From: Ruminococcus sp.
GTDB lineage: Bacteria > Bacillota > Clostridia > Oscillospirales > Ruminococcaceae
DNA length: 64,000 bases
Direction of reading: 5' to 3'
Assembly: GCA_017961625.1 (NCBI GenBank)
Contig: JAGCWY010000056.1
Span: 1-64,000 of the forward strand
The position numbers and the translations under genes are program-made. Every line of letters begins with the position of its first letter. Position 1 is the stretch's first letter. The notes beneath the pieces are model-generated. The model was not told the origin of the DNA. It made no database searches and was given only the letters and a program-made list of their open reading frames with translations. This document shows, one piece after another, positions 1-8,166 of the stretch.

Positions 1-71
1 CCTTTTCCTTCTTGATATTCCTGAACAGCAGCTATTCGTTCTTCATCTGTCAGCTTACTTCCTCTGGACAT
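1..71 (-). CDS. Transposase N-terminus (partial, runs off window)
   Basis: The reverse strand starts with ATG at 71 and reads MSRGSKLTDEERIAAVQEYQ before leaving the window. A short polar N-terminus with a TDEER..AVQEY helix is typical of the helix-turn-helix OrfA proteins of IS3-type and related insertion sequences. Only 23 codons are visible, so family assignment is an inference. The inverted repeat directly upstream (79-129) supports an insertion-sequence end. Confidence 0.5.
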   Translation of the reverse strand, partial: MSRGSKLTDEERIAAVQEYQEGK

Positions 72-78
72 AAAATAA

Positions 79-129
79 CCCCCTTAGAGTTTTCACACTT
101 TTGTTTTTTCGTGTGTCTACTCTAGGGGG
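79..129. repeat. Inverted repeat at insertion-sequence edge
   Basis: CCCCCTTAGAGT (79-90) pairs with ACTCTAGGGGG (119-129), one base bulged, with further TCACAC/GTGTG pairing inside. It sits between the transposase start and unrelated sequence, so it is probably the terminal structure of the element; a transcription terminator shielding the transposase is an alternative. From here to 283 I see no gene. Confidence 0.45.
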
Positions 130-283
130 ATTATATCATTTATCTGGAATACTATGGCTTTATTTTTTCGTTAAATAGCTTTTTTGTGGTTTAAGTCCGA
201 CAGGCGTTCGCCTGTCTCTCGACCACTATAAATGTTTTTCACTTCATTTTATCAAGCCGCTGAATTGCAGCTGAAAAAAACTA

Positions 284-1588
284 TCATTCAGCCTTTGCTG
301 CGCCGGAGACCTCGTCCACGTAAAAGTCTGTAAGGCTGTCAGGCGATTCAATGTAAAGCTGGAGTTTCTCGGCCCCCTCAGGTATAACATAAGCGGGATT
401 CTCAAGAGTTATCCACTCTCCGCTCTTAGCCTTTGCAAGAGCAACCTCGTCGTACTTCTCGCCTTCATAATTATACTGCATGGTCATCTTCATGGTGACT
501 TCTTCTCCGCTGTTCTGCATTACCTTTGCCTTGAAGCTGTACGCCTCGCCTGGCTTGTAGGTGTCGCTGCTGAGCATTACCGCAGCGCCGTTCCAGTTAT
601 CAGTTCTTCCGCTTACAGATAGGCACTGCTTGCCGGCATAGGCATTGTCCATATCTATAGTAACAAGTGGACCGCCTCTGGTCATCCAGTTTTCTACGCC
701 CTTCTCAAAACCTATCTCGAAGAAACCTACCTCCTCGGGAGTGGTATTGTCGGCGGAATTTATCTTTGCGATAGCCTCTTTGTCAACTGTTACTTCGATA
801 TCTTTTGCCTCGGAGTAAGTACCCTCTACCTTAAGCTCGTTCTTGTATATAGTTGCCTTGCCCTGTGACTGGTATCCTTCGATATTAAGTGCTACCTCGT
901 ACATCTTACCGAGCTCGAGACCGCACTGTTTCCATGCGTCGAAGTGCTTTGACACGGATATAGTACCCTCTATCTTTGTACCGTTTGACTCAGGCTTGGT
1001 CTGTCTTACACTCCAGTACTGGTCAAAGGTCTGGATATCGTCTATTGAGGGTTGTTCCACTCTTGTTGTCTTGTATATATCGTATACGCCGCCGTCTACC
1101 TTTACGGTACCGAGAGCCATAGGAGCTCCAGGCGGACGCCATGTTCCCCATGATTCTACAATATAATACTCTATAAGCGGCTCTCTCGTCCATCCGTAGA
1201 CACACATATACGAATTGCCGTCAGGCTGGTAGTCTACGCCATAATCTATGGAAATATTTCCCATTTCATCGTAGGTCTGGGTGCAGTCGTACTTCTTTCC
1301 GCGTCTGAACAGAGCGTTGTTTATGTTGCTCCACTCACAGGAGAAGCAGCCGCCGCCGGGCTCAACATTAAATGTGGTATCTCCGCTGTCCTTCCACAGC
1401 TCGTAATCATAGCCATCAGCTGTGTCTGTGACATTCTCGGTAAATACCAGTGTTTCTCTTTTTGCTGTTTCTTTCGAAGAATCAGGTTCGCTGGAGTTAC
1501 TGTTAGTGCCGTTGCAGCCTGTTGATATACTCATCATGCATACAAAAGCCGTAACTATCGAGAGTTTCCTTATAAAACCTTTTAACAT
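284..1588 (-). CDS. GH11 endo-xylanase with C-terminal CBM22-type module, lipoprotein
   Basis: Predicted secreted, lipid-anchored endo-1,4-beta-xylanase. The start at 1588 is chosen because GGAGG lies 10 bases upstream; an in-frame ATG at 1615 has no such site. A lipobox (STGC) puts the acylated Cys at about residue 25. The GH11 domain covers roughly residues 55-250: the nucleophile motif PLIEYYIVE gives Glu140 and the acid/base motif LNIEGYQSQG gives Glu237, so both catalytic residues are present. A CBM22/CBM4_9-like beta-sandwich follows (about 280-430, with GKQCLSVSGRTDNWNGA). It has no dockerin, unlike its paralogue at 10390-13356, so it is probably cell-attached directly rather than via a cellulosome. 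Family assignment is firm; substrate preference is inferred. Confidence 0.9.
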   Translation of the reverse strand: MLKGFIRKLSIVTAFVCMMSISTGCNGTNSNSSEPDSSKETAKRETLVFTENVTDTADGYDYELWKDSGDTTFNVEPGGGCFSCEWSNINNALFRRGKKYDCTQTYDEMGNISIDYGVDYQPDGNSYMCVYGWTREPLIEYYIVESWGTWRPPGAPMALGTVKVDGGVYDIYKTTRVEQPSIDDIQTFDQYWSVRQTKPESNGTKIEGTISVSKHFDAWKQCGLELGKMYEVALNIEGYQSQGKATIYKNELKVEGTYSEAKDIEVTVDKEAIAKINSADNTTPEEVGFFEIGFEKGVENWMTRGGPLVTIDMDNAYAGKQCLSVSGRTDNWNGAAVMLSSDTYKPGEAYSFKAKVMQNSGEEVTMKMTMQYNYEGEKYDEVALAKAKSGEWITLENPAYVIPEGAEKLQLYIESPDSLTDFYVDEVSGAAKAE

Positions 1589-1876
1589 CCGGTCATTGAC
1601 CTCCATTCGATTCATATTGACTGACTAAACGCAGTCATTACTATTATAGTGTACCATATACAAATTATTTTACAAGTCATTTTTTGCGGCAGCTCGGTCA
1701 AATATTGCGTTCAATCATCAAGGAAGTTTTTACTTTTTACCTGTAGCAAGCGGAAATCACCGACCGCAATAAATGGCATGGCAGCTTTCAAATGATAAGC
1801 CGTCTTCTGTACCAGCTATAACTATCGTGCATAAGTTATTACAGATTGCCATAAAGTATTGGTCTGGACTCAAATA

Positions 1877-1940
1877 GTGACAAATGTCACTGAGGAAGTG
1901 ACATTCATTACTTGAGAAAGATTCGCGGAATAAATATAAT
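1877..1940 (+). promoter_or_regulatory. Tandem operator plus promoter of the lipid operon
   Basis: Two 14-bp elements, GTGACAAATGTCAC (1877-1890) and GTGACATTCATTAC (1898-1911), start 21 bp apart. TTGAGA (1912-1917) follows at once, then a 17-bp spacer and TATAAT (1935-1940). The same arrangement recurs at 53530-53594 and 54959-55024. Position upstream of the -35 box suggests an activator; the regulator is not identified. The remaining gap between 1589 and 1876 holds nothing I can name. Confidence 0.75.
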
Positions 1941-1974
1941 AAAATCATGAGAAATCACTTTGGAGGTGCTTTTT

Positions 1975-2340
1975 ATGAAAAACAAAAATATCTTTCAGAG
2001 CATAAGGTGTGCTGCACACGGTATCGCTGAATGCTATAAAAGCGAAAGGAACTTCATGGAGTACACGGCTATCGCCTTGTTCGTCCTGACACTTAATATC
2101 CTGCTACACTGTGCAGTATGGGAGTACATCGTATTCTTCGCACTGGTGACCGCAGCCTTTTCGGCAGAGTTCCTTAACACCGCTATCGAGCGCGTTATCG
2201 ATACCTACGATAACACAATAAGTGAAAAGAATCGCTTCATCAAGGACGCAGCCGCCGGCGGAGTGCTCGTGATAGCTCTGGCGTTCTTTGCATCAGAGAC
2301 TGTTATACTCGTACCCAAGGCACTGGCGCTGATAAAATGA
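1975..2340 (+). CDS. dgkA: Diacylglycerol/undecaprenol kinase family (DgkA-like)
   Basis: Small integral membrane lipid kinase of about 121 residues, usual for the family. The signature EFLNTAIERVID and the following NRFIKDAAAGGV match the DgkA motif that places the catalytic Glu and nucleotide-binding residues; three hydrophobic segments follow the family pattern. In Gram-positives such enzymes mainly phosphorylate undecaprenol, so an isoprenoid alcohol is as likely a substrate as diacylglycerol. The ATG at 1975 is preferred to a TTG at 1960 because GGAGGT sits 7 bases upstream of it. First gene of a tightly packed operon with a cytidylyltransferase-like and a prenyltransferase-like protein, under the tandem-operator promoter. 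Confidence 0.85.
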   Translation: MKNKNIFQSIRCAAHGIAECYKSERNFMEYTAIALFVLTLNILLHCAVWEYIVFFALVTAAFSAEFLNTAIERVIDTYDNTISEKNRFIKDAAAGGVLVIALAFFASETVILVPKALALIK

Positions 2341-2933
2341 GACTTTCTTCTGAAGTAGCACAGATCTATGCAACTCTGACTTCAGTCATAATCGCAGGCG
2401 TGCTGAACATGATATTTGTGAAGCTTCCGGTACTGAGTGAGCTCAACAAGCCCATTGATCGCGGAAGATGTCTGAGTGACGGCATGAGACTCTTCGGTGA
2501 TAACAAAACGTGGAAGGGCTTTTGGGGAATGGTCGCCTTTGGCGGCATAGCTCAGGTGATATGGAGTGCGGTGTGCTGCTCTATACCGGCACTGGCAGAA
2601 AAAAATCAGTTAATTGTCGCTCACGGCAGCAGCCTTGCGGCAAATCTCTGTGCAGGACTTCTTTTCGGTCTTGCTTACGCACTCTTCGAGCTGCCGAACA
2701 GCTTCATAAAACGCAGGCTCGGCATTGCGGCAGGAAAAACGGACAAGGGCATCAAAGGTGCGTTATTCTATGTAATAGACCAGATAGATTCCCTCATAGG
2801 AGTAGTCCTCTGTCTCAGTCTCCTTTGCACTATCAGCTTCGCTCAGTACTGGCTTTACATACTTGTTGGATTTTTTACACATTCGGCTGTAAACCTGATA
2901 CTATACGCACTCAGGATACGCCGGAACATATAA
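2337..2933 (+). CDS. CDP-archaeol synthase-like (CarS/CdsA-type) membrane cytidylyltransferase
   Basis: Polytopic membrane protein of 198 residues. RLFGDNKTWKGFWG and the C-terminal YVIDQIDSLIG with ELPNSFIKRR resemble the PF01864 CarS family, which activates a lipid phosphate with CTP. That fits a preceding lipid kinase: phosphorylate, then make the CDP-lipid. The start overlaps the dgkA stop (ATGA), indicating translational coupling. In archaea CarS acts on an isoprenoid glycerol ether phosphate; the bacterial substrate is not known from the sequence. The family call is based on motifs only. Confidence 0.75.
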   Translation: MRLSSEVAQIYATLTSVIIAGVLNMIFVKLPVLSELNKPIDRGRCLSDGMRLFGDNKTWKGFWGMVAFGGIAQVIWSAVCCSIPALAEKNQLIVAHGSSLAANLCAGLLFGLAYALFELPNSFIKRRLGIAAGKTDKGIKGALFYVIDQIDSLIGVVLCLSLLCTISFAQYWLYILVGFFTHSAVNLILYALRIRRNI

Positions 2934-2949
2934 AGGGGAGGAAACTGCC

Positions 2950-3864
2950 ATGTTAAAACGACTCGATATATATTTCAAGGAGATGTATCCGCTCTTACCG
3001 CGGCTTCTCCTCGGCTTCATAGTTTTCGGTGAAATATACTTCATCGTGCTACTCAATAACGGAATCACGAATTTCAGCATATCATTAGCTGAATTCATAG
3101 GTGGCTTCACCGTATTCAGCTTCCTGTGCTGGCTCAGGATAGCTGACGACTTCAAGGATTATGAGCTGGACTGCCGCCTCTTTTCGCAGCGTCCACTGCC
3201 ATCTGGAAGAGTTACAAAAAAAGACCTTGCAATATTCATAACTTCGCTTATCGCGGTAACTGTAATGCTTAACTTAATTTTCCTCAATAACTTCATGTTC
3301 TTCCTGTTTCTTTATATCTATGGCACTCTCATGTCGCTGTGGTTCTTCCAGAAAAAGAAGATACAGAAAAGCCTTCCACTGGCGCTGGTGACACATAATC
3401 CGGTACAGATGATACTGAATATATATATAATCTCATTCACCTGCATAAAGTACGGCCTTTCAGCATTTACTCTCACCAACTTTCTTGCAATGATGACCCT
3501 CTATTTTCCTGCACTTATATGGGAAATATCAAGAAAGATAAGAGCTCCCAAGGATGAAACAGAATACATTACCTATTCAAAGCTCTTCGGCTACAAAAAA
3601 CCGGTAAGGTTCGTCCTCATCCTTACTATAGTTGATATAATCACGAATATACTCCTTGTGTACAGGCTCAGTATGCTGTCCGTGGCAGCTCTGCTCATAA
3701 ACACCGCATGGATGACCTACAAGTTCGTAGAGTTCATGGACGACCCTACAAAGTTCAAGCTTGTTGACAAGGTGGAGAAATACACATACATACAGGAGAG
3801 CATAATGCTCATTACAGTCGCAGTCTATATCATCTCAAACAAATCAGGAGTGATGATGTTATGA
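2950..3864 (+). CDS. UbiA-family prenyltransferase-like membrane protein
   Basis: Integral membrane protein of 304 residues with about eight hydrophobic segments. The first Asp-rich motif DDFKDYELD, followed by FSQRPLPSGRVTKKDL, is the characteristic UbiA polyprenyl-diphosphate/Mg2+ site; a second acidic cluster is seen in EISRKIRAPKDE. UbiA enzymes move a prenyl chain from its diphosphate to an acceptor, including quinone precursors, haem and, in archaea, geranylgeranylglyceryl phosphate. Ribosome site GGGGAGG is 8 bases from the ATG. Context with a lipid kinase and CarS-like protein argues for a lipid acceptor rather than quinone synthesis, but this is inference. Confidence 0.8.
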   Translation: MLKRLDIYFKEMYPLLPRLLLGFIVFGEIYFIVLLNNGITNFSISLAEFIGGFTVFSFLCWLRIADDFKDYELDCRLFSQRPLPSGRVTKKDLAIFITSLIAVTVMLNLIFLNNFMFFLFLYIYGTLMSLWFFQKKKIQKSLPLALVTHNPVQMILNIYIISFTCIKYGLSAFTLTNFLAMMTLYFPALIWEISRKIRAPKDETEYITYSKLFGYKKPVRFVLILTIVDIITNILLVYRLSMLSVAALLINTAWMTYKFVEFMDDPTKFKLVDKVEKYTYIQESIMLITVAVYIISNKSGVMML

Positions 3865-6197
3865 TCACAGAGAAGAATTTCAGGAAATACAGAATAGGCG
3901 CAAAGGCTCAGAGACTGTTCATTATGCGTGAAAACGGTCTCAATGTTCCGGAACTGGTATGTGTTCAGAGCGCAGACAGCCTCAGGGACTTCCCCTTCGA
4001 TATGAACGGGCTCTACTCGGTGCGCTCATCAGCTGACTGCGAGGACGGAGATTCGATGTCCTTTGCCGGACAGTTCAGCACCTGCCTCAATGTTAGAGGC
4101 ATAGAGCTCGGCAAATACGTGAGAAGGTGTCTCTCCTCGTCTGAAACGGCTGAGGAATATATGATAAGCATGGGAAAAGACCCGGAGGAAGCACATATAA
4201 CAGCTATAATACAGAAAATGGTCCCGTCTGAGCTTTCTGGCGTAATCTTTACCGCAAACCCTCAGGGCATACTCAACGAGACGGTAATAGTCGTGGGAAG
4301 AGGTCTCGGCTGTAATGTGGTGGAAGACAGGACGGACGTTACACACTATTATTACAATACCACCGATGACCTTTACTGCCTCGAAAGGCAGAACGATTCT
4401 CCCCTGCTCACCGATGAACAGCTAAAGGAGCTCATTAATATATCGAAAAAGATATGCTGTATCTTCGGCAGGCGTCAGGACATAGAGTTCGCAGTAGAAA
4501 GCGGAAAGATATACGTATTACAGTCAAGACCTGTGACTTCTCTCACCGACGACGCAGTGACCGTTCTTGACAGCAGCAATATCTCCGAGAGCTATCCCGG
4601 CATATCACTGCCCATGACGGAAAGCTTCGTCAGCGAGGTCTATTATCAAGTGTTCAGAAGCTGCATAAAAAGAGCTACAAAAAACGACGGCACTGCCGAA
4701 CGAATTGACGCTTCATTGAGGAAGATGACCGACAGTGCAAACGGCAGGATATACTACCGCATAAGTAACTGGTACGATATAATACTCCTACTCCCCTTCA
4801 GTAAAAGAATTATCCCCATATGGCAGGAAATGCTTGGAGTAAGGGATAAGGAAGTCACTCACGGTGATAAAAAAGCAGGTTTCATGACCAAGCTCAGAGT
4901 AACAACTTCCTTCTTTCAGCTTCTCTCTACAAACCGCAGGAATATGAAGGAACTGGAGGAATACTTCGGCGATGTCTATAAAAGATATTCGAACGCCATA
5001 TCTGGTACCGATGACCCGGAGACTCTTCTTGAGCTGTACTGCGGCCTCAGAGACGAACTTGCTGAGCACTGGGACTTAACACTTGTAAACGACCTGTATA
5101 CCTTCATTTTCACAGGTCTCCTCAAAAAGTGCCTTACAAGAAAATACGGCGAGAAGGGGCAGGAGCTGACAAATCTATTCATAGCTGGCAGCCGTGATAT
5201 CGAAAGTATGAGACCGGTAAAAATGCTGGCCGATATAAAGAAGTGCTTCACTGAAAGCGGCGCTCTTGACGACCTACGTTACGTGACCGACGAGGAAAGT
5301 TTTGAACGGGCTCTGAGCAAGTGCAGCAACGGCGCAAGGCTCATATCGCAGTATATTGACCTTTACGGTGACAGATGTCCCGAGGAACTGAAGCTTGAAA
5401 CAGTCACCTACCGCATGAAGCCTTATCTGCTTGCGAAAAATATCGTAAGTGCAGCAGAATGCGGAACCACAACGGAAAAAGAGCTGCCAAAGCGTGGAAT
5501 ACTCGCGGATATCTTCGCAAGAAAAGCCGCAGCAGGCATAAGACTGCGCGAAAGCTCCCGTATGTCAAGGGGAAGAATATTCGGTCTGGTTCGCGAGATT
5601 ATTAACAAGACCGCTGAGGCTCTCTGTGCTCAGGGGCGTCTCAGCAATTCCGATGATATCTACTATCTCAGATTCGATGAGCTGTTTGAAGCTGTGGGAA
5701 ATAAAAATACGGAGCTCAGAGAGCTTGTGAGAAAGCGCCGTGAGAACTACAGGAGCTTTGAAAAGCTACCGCTGTATTCAAGACTTGTATTCGCAGGTGA
5801 GCCCGTTGACAAACAGCTGGCTGATGCCTCGGCAGGAAGCCTAATAAGCGGCGACACCCTCAGGGGTATACCATGCTCTTCTGGCGATGCAGAGGGCGAG
5901 GTCCTCGTGGTGGACAAGCTCACTCCCGACCTTGACAGCGACGGGAAAATAATCGCTGCAAAAATGACTGATCCCGGCTGGGTATTCCTTCTCAGCAGGT
6001 CGGCAGGCATAGTCTCGGAAAGAGGCTCACTCCTTTCACATACGGCTATAATCTCAAGGGAACTAAAAAAACCTGCAGTCGTCGGCGTCAAGGAACTATT
6101 CTCCATTGTAAGGAACGGCGACAGGATACGCATAAACGGCTCTACGGGAACAGTGACCATACTTGAAAGAAAGATCACAATGAATGAGGCGATATAG
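3861..6197 (+). CDS. Dikinase-type phosphotransferase (PEP synthase-like, rifampin-phosphotransferase architecture)
   Basis: 778 residues. The N-terminus (about 1-230) is the PPDK/PEP-synthase ATP-grasp domain: YSVRSSADCEDG, SFAGQFST, VIFTANPQG and IEFAVESGKIYVLQSRPV. The last 110 residues are the swivelling phosphohistidine domain, with His727 in RGSLLSHTAIISRELKKPA. There is no C-terminal pyruvate/PEP TIM barrel; an unassigned 430-residue region lies between, as in rifampin phosphotransferase (ATP domain, substrate domain, His domain). So it probably passes a phosphate from ATP via His727 to an acceptor bound by the middle region. It overlaps the UbiA gene by four bases (ATGA), so a lipid or prenyl acceptor is plausible. 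Antibiotic modification is less likely given the operon. Confidence 0.75.
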   Translation: MITEKNFRKYRIGAKAQRLFIMRENGLNVPELVCVQSADSLRDFPFDMNGLYSVRSSADCEDGDSMSFAGQFSTCLNVRGIELGKYVRRCLSSSETAEEYMISMGKDPEEAHITAIIQKMVPSELSGVIFTANPQGILNETVIVVGRGLGCNVVEDRTDVTHYYYNTTDDLYCLERQNDSPLLTDEQLKELINISKKICCIFGRRQDIEFAVESGKIYVLQSRPVTSLTDDAVTVLDSSNISESYPGISLPMTESFVSEVYYQVFRSCIKRATKNDGTAERIDASLRKMTDSANGRIYYRISNWYDIILLLPFSKRIIPIWQEMLGVRDKEVTHGDKKAGFMTKLRVTTSFFQLLSTNRRNMKELEEYFGDVYKRYSNAISGTDDPETLLELYCGLRDELAEHWDLTLVNDLYTFIFTGLLKKCLTRKYGEKGQELTNLFIAGSRDIESMRPVKMLADIKKCFTESGALDDLRYVTDEESFERALSKCSNGARLISQYIDLYGDRCPEELKLETVTYRMKPYLLAKNIVSAAECGTTTEKELPKRGILADIFARKAAAGIRLRESSRMSRGRIFGLVREIINKTAEALCAQGRLSNSDDIYYLRFDELFEAVGNKNTELRELVRKRRENYRSFEKLPLYSRLVFAGEPVDKQLADASAGSLISGDTLRGIPCSSGDAEGEVLVVDKLTPDLDSDGKIIAAKMTDPGWVFLLSRSAGIVSERGSLLSHTAIISRELKKPAVVGVKELFSIVRNGDRIRINGSTGTVTILERKITMNEAI

Positions 6198-6198
6198 T

Positions 6199-7281
6199 AT
6201 GAAATATACTGCATATACCTTCACGGCAGACAGCAGCAAGGATCTTGCGGATTTCCTTTCACTGCCGAAAAAGCTTTACAAAAAGAATGAACTGCCCCAA
6301 GACAGGAAGGAGGAGCAATCTCTCCTCCGCGGCACCCATACCCTCAGCAGATATTTCAGGGTTATACCTGTGATCGTAAGGGACGGAAACGGAAAAGCTG
6401 CCGCAAGGTGTGCAGTAACCATATACCCAGACCGCTCCTGCGCTTATTTCGGCTTCTTGGAGTGCATAAACGACAGAGACGCCGCGAAAGCCCTATTTGA
6501 ATGTGCCGATAAAACAGCATCAGCAGAGGGCAAGAGTTCCCTCGTTGGCCCCGTTGACTGCTCCTTCTGGATACGATATAGGCTAAAGACAGACAATTTC
6601 GGTTCACCCTACACCGGTGAGCCATACAATCCCGACTACTATGCCAATCTCCTTGAGAGCTGCGGCTTCGGCAGCTGTGGCGAATACATATCAAATCAGT
6701 TCGGAAGGATACCAGAGGAGTACAGGGACGGAAAATTCAGCAGGCGTCTCCCTCAGTTCATACAGAAGGGCTATGAGCTGAAAAGCCCGGACAGCAGCAG
6801 CTTCGACCGCTGCCTTAGGGAGATATACCATCTGATAATTGAGCTTTACAGCGACTTTCAGACTTTCAGCTCAATAACCGAGGAGGAATTCACAACACTT
6901 TACTCTCCTCTGAAACGTATCGCGGATTTCTCAATGGTAAAGATAGCCTATTTCAAGGGAGAAGCGGTGGGATTCTTTGTATCGATACCCGATATCGGCA
7001 ATGCTGCAAGGGGAAGCCTCACTCCCTCAAAGCTGATAAGAATACTCCGCACTAAGAGGAAATGCAGTCAGTATATACTCCTCTACCTAGGCATAAAGCC
7101 GGAACACAAAGGGCTCGGCAAGGCTCTTACTGACGAGCTTTGCCGCACCCTGGCTGAAAACGGTGCTGAATCCGTAGGGGCTCTCATACGCTCAGGAAAG
7201 GTGAACGGAAGCTATTTTAGCAAGCTAGTTCAGAAAAAATACGAATACAAACTTTATAGCAGGGAGGTCGCTACCTGCTGA
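6199..7281 (+). CDS. GNAT-type acyl/acetyltransferase
   Basis: About 360 residues, roughly twice a single GNAT domain. The first half has the FxGPVDCSFWIRYR and YNPDYYANLLESCGF motifs seen in YghO-like N-acyltransferase-superfamily proteins. The second half contains the acyl-CoA-binding beta4-alpha3 stretch YLGIKPEHKGLGKALTDELC. The ATG at 6199 is chosen because GAGG lies nine bases upstream and it starts just after the preceding stop; an upstream ATG at 6184 overlaps that gene. Last gene of the lipid operon, followed by a strong terminator. It may N- or O-acylate the pathway product; the acceptor cannot be told from sequence. Confidence 0.7.
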   Translation: MKYTAYTFTADSSKDLADFLSLPKKLYKKNELPQDRKEEQSLLRGTHTLSRYFRVIPVIVRDGNGKAAARCAVTIYPDRSCAYFGFLECINDRDAAKALFECADKTASAEGKSSLVGPVDCSFWIRYRLKTDNFGSPYTGEPYNPDYYANLLESCGFGSCGEYISNQFGRIPEEYRDGKFSRRLPQFIQKGYELKSPDSSSFDRCLREIYHLIIELYSDFQTFSSITEEEFTTLYSPLKRIADFSMVKIAYFKGEAVGFFVSIPDIGNAARGSLTPSKLIRILRTKRKCSQYILLYLGIKPEHKGLGKALTDELCRTLAENGAESVGALIRSGKVNGSYFSKLVQKKYEYKLYSREVATC

Positions 7282-7307
7282 GGATGAAGAGTGAGATCAA
7301 TGATAAG

Positions 7308-7335
7308 TATGCTGCCGCATGGCAGCATATTTTTT
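7308..7335 (+). terminator. Rho-independent terminator of the lipid operon
   Basis: TATGCTGCC (7308-7316) pairs with GGCAGCATA (7321-7329) around a GCAT loop and is followed by six T. Confidence 0.9.
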
Positions 7336-7418
7336 GCCCTCCGAAAACATGGGACGATATAGCCATCGTCCCCCATACAATAGGCTAACGACTCAAATCA
7401 ATTTTTAAGGCACAGACG

Positions 7419-7447
7419 TTGATTTCTGATGTATTTTATGGTATAAT
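7419..7447 (+). promoter_or_regulatory. SigA-type promoter for the sigma/dockerin pair
   Basis: TTGATT (7419-7424), 17-bp spacer, TATAAT (7442-7447). The transcript would carry a leader of about 155 bases before the ATG at 7612, in which I recognise no known riboswitch. Confidence 0.65.
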
Positions 7448-7611
7448 TATTATGAGTAAGTATGCGTATACCGCAGCAAAAAAAGATCATGGTCAGGGAT
7501 CGTTTGGCTATGCAAACAACTTTATGAAGAAAATTTCAGTATCACTAAGATAATCAGTATTTTTTTACGTCTAATATTATGAAAGGCGAAATTTTCAGAA
7601 AGGAGCCTGTC

Positions 7612-8166
7612 ATGGATAATGGTTCAAGTAGCTACAGCCGTTATCTGGCCGGCGATGATGCCGCTATGGGCGAGCTTGTCCGGGAATACATGGACGGGCT
7701 CATCATATTTCTCAACAGCTTTACCAATAACCTTTCAGAAGCTGAGGATCTGATGGAAGAAACTTTCTTCAGACTTGCTTACAAAAAACCGCGATACACA
7801 GGGAAAAGTTCATTCAAGACATGGCTCTACTCCATTGCAAGGAACCTTGCAATAGACAGCCTGAGGAAACGTAAGGGCATATCTCACGTTTCTGTCGAGG
7901 ATTGCACCGATCTTTCAAGCAGCATTGATATCGAGGAACAGTATATCAATGAGGAACGGAAGATAATTATCCACAGAGCTATTTCAAAGCTCAAAGACGA
8001 ATACCGTCAAGTGGTGTGTCTGATATACCTCGAGGGCTTTTCCAACGCTGAAACGGCGATAATAATGAATAAGAGCAATCGCCAGATAACTAACCTTTTA
8101 TACCAAGCCAAACGAGCTCTCAAAGTTGAACTTGAAAAGGAGGGAATAACGTATGCGGGACTATGA
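7612..8166 (+). CDS. ECF-type RNA polymerase sigma factor
   Basis: About 184 residues. Region 2 is visible as NLSEAEDLMEETFFRLAYK followed by FKTWLYSIARNLAIDSLRKR; region 4 as LKDEYRQVVCLIYLEGFSN with the DNA-binding helix around NKSNRQITNLLYQAKRAL. Start at 7612 because AGGAG lies six bases upstream. The next gene starts inside its 3' end with its own GGAGGG, so the two are co-translated. The partner is a membrane protein bearing dockerin-like repeats, so this sigma factor probably directs genes responding to an extracellular, plant-fibre-related signal; that is inference. Similar to the other ECF genes at 52754-53311 and 62119-62625 only at family level. Confidence 0.9.
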   Translation: MDNGSSSYSRYLAGDDAAMGELVREYMDGLIIFLNSFTNNLSEAEDLMEETFFRLAYKKPRYTGKSSFKTWLYSIARNLAIDSLRKRKGISHVSVEDCTDLSSSIDIEEQYINEERKIIIHRAISKLKDEYRQVVCLIYLEGFSNAETAIIMNKSNRQITNLLYQAKRALKVELEKEGITYAGL

